From positions 23,173,501 to 23,237,500 of the forward strand of contig CM073886.1 in the NCBI GenBank assembly GCA_037176705.1: a stretch of DNA of 64,000 nucleotides. Reading direction: 5' to 3'. How positions within the stretch are numbered: position 1 is the first letter of the stretch; each line of letters opens with the position of its first letter. This DNA comes from Molossus alvarezi. Lineage: Eukaryota > Chordata > Mammalia > Chiroptera > Molossidae. The notes below the pieces were generated by a model. The model did not search any database and had not been told where the DNA came from. It saw nothing but the letters and a program-made list of their open reading frames with translations. The translations under genes were made by a program, and so were the position numbers. Shown piece after piece: positions 1-10,065 of the stretch.

Positions 1-518
1 ATGACATAACCAAATTATAATGGTTTGAAAAAGCTTTACTAATAAAACAGCATTCCTGCCTACGTAAAACATTCAAGTTCCATTTTTTAAACAAGTGGTT
101 TTGAAAACTTTATTCTATAATCAAATGCTCTTTTCCTCCTGATTTTGGCTTCAAAGAAAGACCAAACTGTAAAATTAAAAGAAAAACATTTTTAAACATC
201 CACTTAGAATTTCATCAGGCTAATCAGAACTTTCTTTCTGGGGCTTTCTTTTAGGCTTGGTGTAGATGCCTACATACTGTTAAGAGCAGTAATCATATAT
301 TTCATCCTCTAGTCTTTTCAATTAATGGTATGCAAAGCGTTGTTTTAATGAGTGGGTAAAATCTCATCAAATGCCCAACCATAACTTATTTAAGCATTAA
401 TCTACTGTTGGATATCAATAATGTTACCATGAGTCTATGGAAGTCCTATTTCCTTAATTCCCCAAACTGAAATTAACTGAATCAAAAATCAAAAATGTAT
501 AACCATTTCTGTGATTTC

Positions 519-611
519 TTTTTTTTGGTGCGTGCCCCTAGCGGGGACCGAACCCAGGACTCTCTGGTCCACAGGCCGACGCTCCAACCGCTGAGCCAAA
601 CCGGCCAAGGC
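519..611 (-). mobile_element. Ves SINE, type A, head only
   Basis: Only the tRNA-like first 90 bases are present, in antisense, ending in the complement of the Ves head. The body and tail are missing. Confidence 0.85.
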
Positions 612-894
612 TCTTTCTGTGATTTCTTACAGTGTTGCTAAAATGCTTTCCAAAAAAGTCATGCCAATTTATTCTATTAGCTACATCTGACTATATGAAT
701 TTCTCTTTATTTTATCAGAGCAAGATTCTGTCACTTAAACATATTTAATAAGTATAAAAATGACACTTATTGTTTTAATTTACATTTATTAGATTATAAT
801 TTCCCCACTTGCTTATTTACTCTCTCCTCTTACATGAAAAACCTGTTCATGTCCTTTTTTCACACTGGAATTCCTCTCAGCTGTTTCTACACGC

Positions 895-1300
895 CACCTC
901 ACCCCCTTTTTTTTATTGTGATAAAATATATGTAATATAAAACTTACGATCTTAACCATTTCTAAGTCTACAGTTCAGAGGTATTAAGTACATTCACATT
1001 GCTGTGCAACCATCATCTTGCAAAACAAAACTCTGTACCCATTAAACAACTTCTCATTCCACCCTCCCTGCAACCCCTGACAACCCACCATTCTTTCTGT
1101 GTCTGTGAACTGGACTACTCTAGGTGCCTCAAGAACCATACAGTGTTTGTCCTTTTGTGTCTTATTTAGCCTAGCATTAATGTCCTCAAGGTTCACTCAT
1201 GTTGTAGTGTGTGTGTCAGAATTCCCTTCCTTTTTAAGGCTGAATAATACTCCATTATATGGATCAGTTTCCTCTCAGCAGTTTCTTAAACCATTTTAAT
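895..1300 (-). mobile_element. old L1M 3' region, antisense
   Basis: Read on the minus strand, this matches the end of an old mammalian L1: a degenerate ORF2 tail with the pattern of GGAATATTATTCAGCC, then a 3' UTR including CTAGAGTAGTCCAGTTCACA-like sequence. There is no open frame. Confidence 0.8.
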
Positions 1301-1317
1301 TTTTCAGGGTCCGGAGT

Positions 1318-1475
1318 ATGAATGTCTGATTCTGAATCCTGGTCCCTCACTTACAGGTTGTGTGATTCTGGGCAAGTCACCTAAATCTTTTTGTGCCTCA
1401 GTTTCCTCCTCAGTAAAAAGAGACTGATACTCATGCCTGTGCTTCACTGAATGCTCTGGGGATTAAGTCAAAATA
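1318..1475 (+). mobile_element. MIR SINE
   Basis: The MIR core is clear: TGTGTGATTCTGGGCAAGTC, then GTGCCTCAGTTTCC, then a GGATTAAGT-like end. Confidence 0.85.
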
Positions 1476-1813
1476 ACATATACATATAAATCTCTCAGCT
1501 CTGTAACTCCTAAAATTTGGCTCTGATGATCACTTACAGCATATATAACAGGTGAACTATATATACCATAAAATACAGGTATTATTCTTTTTTCTGTTAT
1601 TTATTTTCATTGCACATTTTTCAAGTGGAATTTGTTCATTTTTCTTTCATTATTTTTTAAACTGCTTCACTTTGGAAAATTTCCATCTCTCAAAGTAACT
1701 AGCAAATCCAATTCTATCTTCTATTTTTTTTCCTACGATTTAATATTTTATATTTAATTCTAATGTAACTGGAGGATTTTGGGGGGAATGGGGGGAAATG
1801 TACCTTTAAAAAA

Positions 1814-2009
1814 TTTTCTTCTTTATTGATTTTAGAGAGGAAGGGAGAGGGAGAGAGAAACAGAGATATTGGTGAGAGAGAACATCAACTGGCCGCCTCC
1901 TGCACGCCCCCAATTGGGGATTTGGGCCACAACCTGGGCATGTGCCCTGACAAGGAATCAAACCGGTGACCTCTTGGTACATGGGTTGATGCTCAATCAG
2001 CCAGGCGAG
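1814..2009 (-). mobile_element. Ves SINE, type B
   Basis: Antisense copy with the tail TTTATTGATTTTAGAGAG at the left and the head complement CAGCCAGGC at the right. It is fairly diverged. Confidence 0.85.
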
Positions 2010-2633
2010 AAGACATACCTTATATCATTTCCCCCCAAAACTACTTACTACCTCATCCAAAAACTCTTTATTTGAGCCTTGTTTTTAAAAAATAATGATT
2101 TTAAATATTTTGTTTACTGAAGAGCCCATATACATTATCCACAGAATCACAAAACTAGAACATGTGGATATCAACCAAGCTTTCCTTTTAATTTTATGAA
2201 TGAGGAGAAAAATAAGGCCTGGTGGAGAGATTTACTCCAGGTCTCAGGGCTGGCTGGCTTTCAGTAGGTCATGGCCTCAGTGCTATGCAACTCCCAGGCA
2301 ACCTTCCTGTGGTATTCCAGGAAGCTGGACTCTCCAGGGTACTGTCCTAGTAACCAGGTCAGCACTGCTCCCACAGAACTGCACTCATCCTCCTATGAAT
2401 TCAATCAGGGCTAAACACACTCAACACCATGGAAAAATCACGCAGAATTCTTCTGGAAATCTTTGGTATCAATGAGGTTTTTGCTCATGACTTTAAGCTG
2501 ACAATTAAATTCAACCAAGTCTTCCCCAAAGTTAATGAAAAATGAGTAGACCCTCGCAAACCATATGGCTAAGCTGTAAGGAAGAGTGAAGGCAGGAACA
2601 CAGCCCAAGGTGCTGCAGAAAAGGCTTCCTTAC

Positions 2634-2743
2634 CTTGCCACAGTGAACGTATCCGTTGGCAGGAGGCGAGCTAGCTGGATGAAGACGTGATTGAGAGCTG
2701 GACAGAAGCCACACCACTGTGCGTAATAAAGCAGCAAAACATC
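2634..2743 (-). CDS. TXNDC11: TXNDC11 exon 10
   Basis: This exon encodes residues 675-710 plus two bases. The acceptor CTTCCCACAG ends at 2744 and the donor GCAAG|GTAAGG begins at 2633. It contains the redox motif of the last thioredoxin domain, C685-G-F-C688, with both cysteines present. The residue two before the first Cys is Gln (A-Q-W-C) where human has Pro (A-P-W-C). The exon ends in DTFTVA, after which the next exon would lie left of the window. No coding sequence for it was found in 1-2633. Confidence 0.96.
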
Positions 2744-5673
2744 CTGTGGGAAGGGGGAGATGGCTGTGACTGGCGCCTGGAAAACAGGCTCCTCAGGCGC
2801 TCACTCTGCTTGGAACCCATTAGGCATTCAATAAATGCTGCTTGTGCATAAATCATAGTGAAAAAATTTATCTTCAGATTGTTCCAATTATGTGCTTTCT
2901 TAAGGACTTTTGCAATTAGAAAACTACATGTAATGTACACATTCTGAAATAAAATTGTCATGTGGTTAATTTTCTGTACGTTAAAACCAACCACTCACCC
3001 CAAGAATTACAGCTTTAGAAATAATTTTAATAGGAATAGATGGCTTGATTTTTGCCTCTCCTGTGATTCCATACCTGCTTTTGAAGGACTACTTTCCAGA
3101 AGGTATCAGTTGTCACTTCAGTGATTAAATGCTGAGAAGGGAACTGGGCAGAGTCACTTCCAATAAGATGCCTTTTCAAGGGACTGTAGAGAACGCTGAA
3201 GTTTTGAATAAAAGACTCTAAAAATAAAGAGAAAATGAGATCAACTCTTCTCTAAGTACAAGGAGAGTAGCTGGCCTAGTTAAAACTCTACATTTTAAAA
3301 ACTGGGATGACTTCACAGTCTCACATTTTTAACACTTCACTTACACATGCAAAACCCTAAACAAAACTGCCCAGGGTGGCATCAGGTTTAGCTCTGGTGG
3401 TATTAACTCAGCAGACAGCAATTTAGATAACAAAACACCATGCATTGTTAGATGCTCTAAATATTCAGGTTAGGAATGCTATCCTGTTTTTTCCTAACAA
3501 GCTGGTCCACAAATAAGACACCTGAGATTGCCATGCCACAATCAAATAATCAACACGCCACAATCTTTTAAGAGATATCAACCTATAAAACTAAGACCTT
3601 TAAGTATAACTACAAATGCAGTAATTGCACCAGTCTAATATAATGTACTAGGTGTTTAATACTCATTGAGGACAAGGGGCTGTGTTTTTTGTTCCCTTTA
3701 ATGAAGTTCTTCAAATTTCTTTCTTAAAGGGTTAAGAAAAATAAACTCAATTATACTTAGCAGAAAATGACATTTTAAAAAAAACATAAATAATCAAAAA
3801 ACCAACTTGAACCAACAGTTTTAAACCCTCCCTGCAAAACAGCACCAATCTGAATTTCACTTCCTTTTCTTTTACCTAACTCTTTTCAAGTTCCAATGAA
3901 CAAGTCAATGTTCTGCAGAGTGAGAGGAAGTGAAGAATGTCATGTGAATGCTAAACAAAATTCATTAGCAGCACTGAATAACACTTAGTTGGCTATGTTT
4001 TTGAAACATAAAACCAAGAATTATTTCCTAAGCTGAATGAAACCTAAATTTTGAGACTGCCCCAGAGACAGCTGACTTAGGAGTCAACTCTCCAAACTGA
4101 CAGTGGCATCCAGTAGATTTTTATTTTACAAGGACCCTGTACATTTTGTCACCAACTATAGGACAAAAACAACTGAGCTCAATGTTTCAGAATAGATAGA
4201 GAAGATGAAAAGAAATCTTAAGAAGACTTCTTTCAGATTACCCTTAAATTCAAAGTGAACACATTTTGAGCTCATTGAGTACTTGAGTATAAAAGAACAG
4301 AATTCAGGAAAATCCAATAAACACTTACTTAAAAGATATAGGCTTGTTTCATTTTAAGAAAACAGAGTACACGAAATGTAACTTTAAAAAACATGAATTA
4401 GGAGCAATCTGTAAAATTAATAAGAGTAAGTACTTCATAAAGTGACTGGTCACAGGGTCCTTCAAACACTTGGAGCCTTCAAGTTTATAACACAATTTGA
4501 TATAGAACAAAATCAATATTTACATAAGTCTTTTCAAATGTGTCTAACGTAAGAAACGAGCTTCACCTGGACTTAAAAAAAAAAAAGATAGCTAAAAGTG
4601 TTATTTAGGGGCTCTGACTTTACTCTTATAATATTCTCTAAAACTTAAAACAACAGGTTTATTTCCCTACCAAATTCCTTCTATCTCTATTCAGCAAACA
4701 CAGACTTTCCCTCGAGTTTCCAGTGAGGCTGAACTAACATGGCTTTTGTTTTTTTTAAGTACAGACTAAGTTTCTAATACATATACTTAAATACCAATCT
4801 GGGCAAAAGCAAAATGAGAAGCCTACATACTCATATTTTTTATACAACCAAGACATGTTTAATACATGAATAAAACAAATAAAAAGCTAGAATCACATCC
4901 TTAGATACTGGACCTTGAATTTAAAAACTTTAAAAAGATGGCTTTTGAATTCTTACTTCTTTGTGTGTACATCAAGGATGTCAGCAAAATCCTGGGCACA
5001 GGGCAGTGTGGGTTAGATACTGTAGCTGTCAAGCCCCAAGGGCAAGTTTTACCAAAATGGGGTCTTACCCCCCAAAAAGGTGGTTTTGGTGGTTTACAAC
5101 CTGACATTTGTCTATTGCACTTGACACTGGTTTGTTATCATCTTCGCACCCAAGGTCATAGCAGCATTTCCCAACCCTTAGAAAACAGCAGCAGAAATTA
5201 GGCCTTGACACTTAAACATTTAAATCATTGAAACAAAAAGGGAGGACAGGCAGTCTATTTCACTGCTTTCTGTTTAGGTTCCTTGAGAATGAAGCTATGA
5301 GGACTCACACTCATCAGCCCCTTGGGACATTCGCACCAGAAGGGCTCTCCAACAGTGGCCAGATTCCCACCTCCTGCAGCTCTCCCTACCTTAGAAATGT
5401 GACAGGCACTGCCAATCTGGAATGTTGGACTCTTACCCTCCAAGGGTTAAATGACAAACTTACCCAAAATTTGGAGTTAGAAAGTTTCTGTTACATTTAA
5501 TAGACAAAAATGACTTCTTATAAAGTATGACCAAGTGTAGCCTAAATAGTTCAAATGAGTTAAAGAGCTGACATCACCCCCATGACGAAATGTAATGAGA
5601 TTCCTAGATAAAAGTTACCTATGTGAAGTTACACAGACTTATTGTGCTTGGGGAAGTAAAGTGCCTAGAGTAC
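2744..5673 (-). other. TXNDC11 introns 9 and 8
   Basis: Intron 9 (2744-3074) is short and holds nothing recognised beyond splice signals. Intron 8 (3218-5673) is AT-rich. It is the longest stretch of the window in which I recognise no SINE or L1. The frames seen there (for example 4938-5201 and 5228-5500) have no family resemblance. Confidence 0.8.
3075..3217 (-). CDS. TXNDC11: TXNDC11 exon 9
   Basis: This exon encodes residues 627 (split Glu) to 674. The acceptor TATTTTTAG ends at 3218 and the donor AAGCAG|GTATGG begins at 3074. The peptide runs [20 protein letters not shown] to [14 protein letters not shown]. This last part is the entry strand and helix of the final thioredoxin domain, equivalent to the TFWEVVLQ of human. 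The frame is intact. Confidence 0.96.
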
Positions 5674-6445
5674 CTAGGGTGAACTTCATAAGAGCTTGTT
5701 TTGGATCCAAGATATAGTGAGACTCTTCTTTCACATCAACAATTGCAGCAAATTCTTTCACCGGAGCGGTGCTAGGAGCACCTAGCCTTTCTGCATACAA
5801 CCAAAACAAATTTGAATCCAACAGGTAGAGGTTCAGGGTCTTGTTGGTTCTGCAGCTCAGGCCTGTGAAGTTTGTGCTGTTCATGTCCACCTCAGGAAAG
5901 ATATGCCTGTTCTCCTCAATGTGAGGAACGGAGCCTGGGGTATCAATCTCACATTCCTTCTCGACGGAAGAAAATTCAATGTTCGGGGATTTGAATACAT
6001 CTGGTTCAGAATCTAAGAAGCCTGTCACACTCCTGTCCATGGTCCTGCAACATGCAGTATAGTAGCTGAAAGGGCTGTAGAAACTCAGAAAATTGCTACA
6101 CAGCATGCTGTCTGATGCCACATGATAAAAGGCCTGCTCCTTGAGGTAGAAAGAATCCAGAGCTCCTGCCACCTCAAGAAAGCTGCACTGTGGCACGCTG
6201 ACAGAGCTCTGCGTGACACATAGTTCACAGACATTGTGGGTTCTGGAGATAGCGTGCCACTGAGGCAGCACCACCGTGTTGCAGCAGGGGGATGCCATTA
6301 TCAGTGGCAGGTCCAGCAGCTGGGCTGGGGGCTCAGTTGCCAGAGACTTGAACACTGGGGCATCCACTTGCCGCAGGTGCTGAAGGAGCCGCTCCACCAC
6401 CTGGTCCCCATGACAGTTGTTGTACTCCAAGGCCACTTCGGTGAT
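5674..6445 (-). CDS. TXNDC11: TXNDC11 exon 8 (largest exon)
   Basis: This exon encodes residues 370-626 plus one base. The acceptor GTTTCAG ends at 6446 and the donor CCCTAG|GTACTC begins at 5673. It covers the middle lumenal region. Cys pairs occur at 423-424 (PCCN) and 442-445 (CELC), and there is a TACCRT motif. Three N-glycosylation sequons lie close together at N558, N561 and N570. The exon shows more divergence from human than the others. Compared with the human sequence I remember, about seven residues are missing in frame just after CELC, around residues 448-450. The frame is intact throughout. Confidence 0.97.
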
Positions 6446-6892
6446 CTGAAACACAGGGAGGAGTGCATGAGAGGCATGGGGATGACTGAGGGAATAGACA
6501 CTGTAGCTGTTAGGCCTAGAAATCATCCTAATCTGATTCACAAGTAGGAACCCTGGCTGGAAGCACTGCATCAAATAGGAAGCTGTCATACTAAAATCTA
6601 TTAATAAAGAGACTTGGATTAGTTTTCAGAACATGTCATTCTATTAACAAATAGTGAACCAACTGTTTAGAGACAAAAGGGGTCTTAGGGTAGATGTCTT
6701 AGTCTATCATAGGATGAGAATGAAGCCTGGAGTGTGAAGTGGCTCACCCCACAATATACATCCAGGTTGTTGAAAAACCAGGAATAGAATTTAAATCTCA
6801 ACTCCCAGTTGAGTGCATTTTCCTTTACATCTGTAAAACTCCTCCATACAATCTTTCTTCATCTAAACTAACAGCAAAAAAGTTCCTTTGTC

Positions 6893-7018
6893 CTGGCCGG
6901 TCTGGCTCACCAGTTAGAGCGTAGGACCGTGGAACAATGAGTTGCAGGTCCGATTCCGGTCAAGGGCACGTACCTTGGTTGTAGTTTGTACCCGGCCCTG
7001 GTTGGGGTCATGCGGGGA
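6893..7018 (+). mobile_element. Ves SINE, type A, 3'-truncated
   Basis: Head and middle only. It is joined head to head with an antisense copy at 7019-7116, giving a long inverted repeat. Confidence 0.85.
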
Positions 7019-7116
7019 CCAAGCTGCAACCAAGGTATGTGCCCTTGACCAGAATTGAACCCTCAACTCTTTAGCCCGTGGGCCAATGCTCTACCCAGTG
7101 AGCCAAACCAGCCAGG
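7019..7116 (-). mobile_element. Ves SINE, type A, 3'-truncated
   Basis: Antisense head and middle section. With the preceding copy it can fold into a hairpin with arms of roughly 95 bases. Confidence 0.85.
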
Positions 7117-7211
7117 ATCCCAATTCAAGTATTTACTGTAGTCTTTTATAAAAAGTTCAAGTAGGAACATAGTAAGGACAGCAAAATTCCTTAAAAAGTC
7201 TTCTTTCCTCA

Positions 7212-7461
7212 TCTTTTTTTTTATCCTCACCCAAGGACATGTTTCCATTTTTTGTTCAGATAGAGTAGGAGGGAGAGAGAAGAAGAGAGAAAGAGAGAAA
7301 CATTAATGTGAGAGAGACACATCAAGTGGCTGCCACCCACAAAACCCAACCAGAGCCGGGGACAAACTGCAACCGAGGTATGTGCCCTCAGCGGAAACCG
7401 AATCTGGGTCTCTCAGAACCACAGGCCAATGCTCTAACCACTGAGCAAAACCGGCCAGGGC
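7212..7461 (-). mobile_element. Ves SINE, type A
   Basis: Nearly full-length antisense copy, from the TTTTATCCTCACCCAAGGAC tail to GGCCAGGGC. Confidence 0.9.
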
Positions 7462-7505
7462 ATCTTTTTCATTCTTATCTCTCACAAACAAAGCAGCCAT
7501 ATCAA

Positions 7506-7508
<3 letters not shown>

Positions 7509-7566
<58 letters not shown>
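7509..7566. repeat. (TA)n microsatellite
   Basis: Almost pure TA dinucleotides with one CATA interruption, directly abutting the poly-T end of a SINE. Confidence 0.95.
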
Positions 7567-7737
7567 AAATTTTTATTGATTTTTTTAGAGAGGAAGGGAA
7601 AGACAGAAACATTAATCAGCTGCCTCCTACACGCCCCCCCACCAGGGATCGAGCCAGAAACCCAGGCATGTGTCCTGAACTGGGACCTTTCAGTCCATGG
7701 GATGATGATTAATCTACTGAGCCACACTGGCCAGGCT
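7566..7737 (-). mobile_element. Ves SINE, type B
   Basis: Antisense copy ending in ACTGGCCAGGCT. It starts at the TA microsatellite, which may have grown from its tail. Confidence 0.85.
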
Positions 7738-7754
7738 CAAGGATATATATTTTT

Positions 7755-7790
7755 TTCTTTATTGGCTTTTTTTTTTTTTAAGAGAGAGAG
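7755..7790 (-). mobile_element. Ves SINE, type B, tail part of split copy
   Basis: Antisense tail TTTCTTTATTGGC plus the start of the GA-rich region. The rest of this copy continues at 8041 after an inserted type A SINE. Confidence 0.75.
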
Positions 7791-7792
7791 GA

Positions 7793-8040
7793 GCCCTGGC
7801 CGGTTTGGCTCAGTGGTTAGAGTGTCGGCCTGAGGTCTGGAGAGACCCGGGTTCAGTTCCCGCTAAAGGCACATACCTTGGCTGCAGTTTGTCCTCGGCC
7901 CTGGCTGGGTCGTGTGGGTGGCTGCCACTCGATGTGTCCCTTTCACATCGATGTTTCTCTCTCTCTCTTCCTCTCTCTCCCTCCTGCTCTATCTGAATAA
8001 AAAGTGGAAAAATGTCCTTGGGTGAGGATAAAAAAAAAAA
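7793..8040 (+). mobile_element. Ves SINE, type A, nested
   Basis: Full-length sense copy from GCCCTGGCCGG to GGGTGAGGATAAAA. It is inserted into the GA-rich region of an antisense type B SINE. AGAGAGAGAGGA-like sequence flanks both sides as the probable target duplication. Confidence 0.9.
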
Positions 8041-8225
8041 AGAGAGAGAGAGGAAAGGAAAGGGAGAGAGAGAAACATCGATGAGAGAGAACATCAAGTG
8101 GCCACCTCCTGCACGCCCCCCACTGTGGATTTGGCCCACAACTTGGGCATGTGCCCTGACCAGGAATCGAACCAGCGACTTCTTGGTGCACGGGTCAACG
8201 CTCACTGAGCCATACCAGCTGGGCT
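8041..8225 (-). mobile_element. Ves SINE, type B, body of split copy
   Basis: Antisense body and head, the continuation of 7755-7790. Confidence 0.88.
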
Positions 8226-8234
8226 GTTTGTATG

Positions 8235-8402
8235 TTTATTTTTTTAGAGACAGCGGAAGGGAGTGGGGGCAGTGACAGAGACATATCAATTGGTGGAGCA
8301 AACCTACAACTTAGGCACATGCTCTTGACTGGGAAGGACTCAAACCAGAGACCCTTTGGTACATAGGCCAATGCTCTATCCACTGAGTCAAACCGGCCAA
8401 GG
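8235..8402 (-). mobile_element. Ves SINE, diverged
   Basis: Antisense copy from TTTTTTTAGAGACAG to AACCGGCCAAGGC. It is older than its neighbours judging by its mismatches. Confidence 0.8.
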
Positions 8403-9551
8403 CTATGTAACAGGCAGTTTTGAATATGCAGCTTGAGTTACATCCCGTATGTAAATTACCTGATGCCATATTTAATGTCATGTGAACTAATAAGAAAAAT
8501 CTGGCAAATAAGTTTAAATGTTTGCACTGTAACTGCTTCATTCCATTTCTTTAATCAGAATAATTGTAAGTCTGAACAAGATGACCGTGCCTTTGCTGAT
8601 CAGACTCATAGACTGAAAGCTTCAAAGCAGGGCTGTGAAAGCTGAAAACAAGTCCCACAGACTCTGCCAGTTGCGGGAAGCCTGTCTTCTGATAAGCACA
8701 CTGAGATGTCTTACGACCTCTCTAGAATTCTAGAGACACCAGGGGTCATGGCCTAATGCTGTATGCAGTACAGGCTATGCTTTCCAGTGGGGAGAGTGGG
8801 CACATGTCTAAGAGCAGCTGCCGTATCCTGGACTGGGCCTCACAGTGTGGCCACCACATGGCTGTTTCTTACTGACACCCATCACATTCCCACTACAGCT
8901 GCTCCAAACTTCCTTGCTTGGCAAGCTCTCAACTCTACTACCCTCACTCCACAATGACCTCACTCTTCTCACAATGTAAGCTTCCTCAGCTGTCTGCCCA
9001 AAGTTAGGCCTAAAAGTAGTAATGGAAGAATAAGGATTAAGGCTTAAACTATTTTGTGTTCGAGGAGACAATGAGTTCTCATTGTTTAGAACTAACCCTA
9101 TTAAGTGTAGTGTTCATTCCTCCCACCCCTCCCACCAGTGACTTCTGGTCAGTGTGTCACTATTTCCCTAACACTCCCCCCTTCCCATCCCAGTGCCACC
9201 ACCCAAGTTCAGGATCTTACTGCTTCTCATGTTCACGAAACACTGCTGCCAGGAAAACTTTAATAATAGTAACACACTGCTCTACTGATATCTCCACACT
9301 GTCAGTGAGACTTTGATAGCTACAATGAATGCTAAAGTCCTCTAAAGGCCTCTTTACCAAAGGTTTTTTGGGTCTTTTCCAACCAGCCATTTATGATGGG
9401 CCATATAAACTGCATTATTTCCTAAAACCTAAATCTGCTGCAACTTACTCACCCTGTGCCTTTTCTCAAGGTGTTCCTTCCGATAAGTTTCTTTCAGCCC
9501 ATCAAGACCCTGACCACCACTGAAGGTCTGTCTTAAATACTTGCTCCTCCC

Positions 9552-9792
9552 GCCCTGGCTGGTTTGGCTCAACAGTTAGAGCGTCAGCCTGTGGTCCACA
9601 GAGACCCGGGTTCGGTTCCCGCTAAGGGCACGTACCTTGGCTGCAGTTTGTCCCCGGCCCTGGTTGGGTCGTGTGGGTGGCGGCCACTCGATGTGTCCCT
9701 TTCACATCGATGTTTCTCTCTCTTCCTCTCTCTCCTTCCCGCTCTATCTGAGTAAAAAATGGAAAAATGTCCTCGGATGAGGATAAAAAAAA
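9552..9792 (+). mobile_element. Ves SINE, type A, with target duplication
   Basis: Full-length sense copy flanked by a 17-base duplication containing TACTTGCTCCTCCC (9535-9551 and 9793-9809). The intact duplication suggests a recent insertion. Confidence 0.93.
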
Positions 9793-9829
9793 AAATACTT
9801 GCTCCTCCCACAGCCTCTCCCAACCTCTC

Positions 9830-10065
9830 CCCTGCACAGCCTCCAGCTTCATGAGACACAGTTCTCTACCCTTCAGTTCCTCCTGACCCAGGCCTGGGGC
9901 TGACCTTCCTCTGCCTTGAATTATAAGCAGAGTCTTGCTCTCCTACTGGACAAGCCTCTGAGACCATGAGAGCAAGGTGGCGTCTTCTCCACCTTTCTCC
10001 CCTATGGCTCCCTGACGTGGTGATCAGTAAACATTTGCTAAACTGATCTGAAATAAAAAGGGAAC
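9830..10065 (+). mobile_element. L2-like 3' end
   Basis: Pyrimidine-rich stretch followed by a CAGTAAACATTTGCT-like end, resembling an L2 terminus. Weak and old. Confidence 0.5.

Larger units (their letters stand above)
1..2633 (-). other. TXNDC11 intron 10, partial
   Basis: The intron begins at the donor at 2633 and runs out of the window. It holds a SINE head, an antisense old L1 end, a MIR and a type B SINE, listed separately. In 1-518, 613-894, 1480-1813 and 2010-2633 I see only AT-rich or unassigned sequence and no exon. Confidence 0.85.

Noticed and set aside
4938..5500. Possible extra exons in intron 8 from frames of 87 and 90 codons
   Set aside because: They lie on the strand opposite to TXNDC11 and have no recognisable peptide. 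Exons 8 and 9 already join in frame without them.
6893..6990. tRNA gene suggested by GGTTAGAGC and GGTTCGATTCC-like boxes
   Set aside because: These are the tRNA-derived heads of SINEs. No cloverleaf can be closed and the copies carry SINE bodies.
7308..8205. Several frames of 80-134 codons
   Set aside because: All are translations of Ves SINEs and a TA microsatellite. The same peptide patterns recur at dozens of sites.
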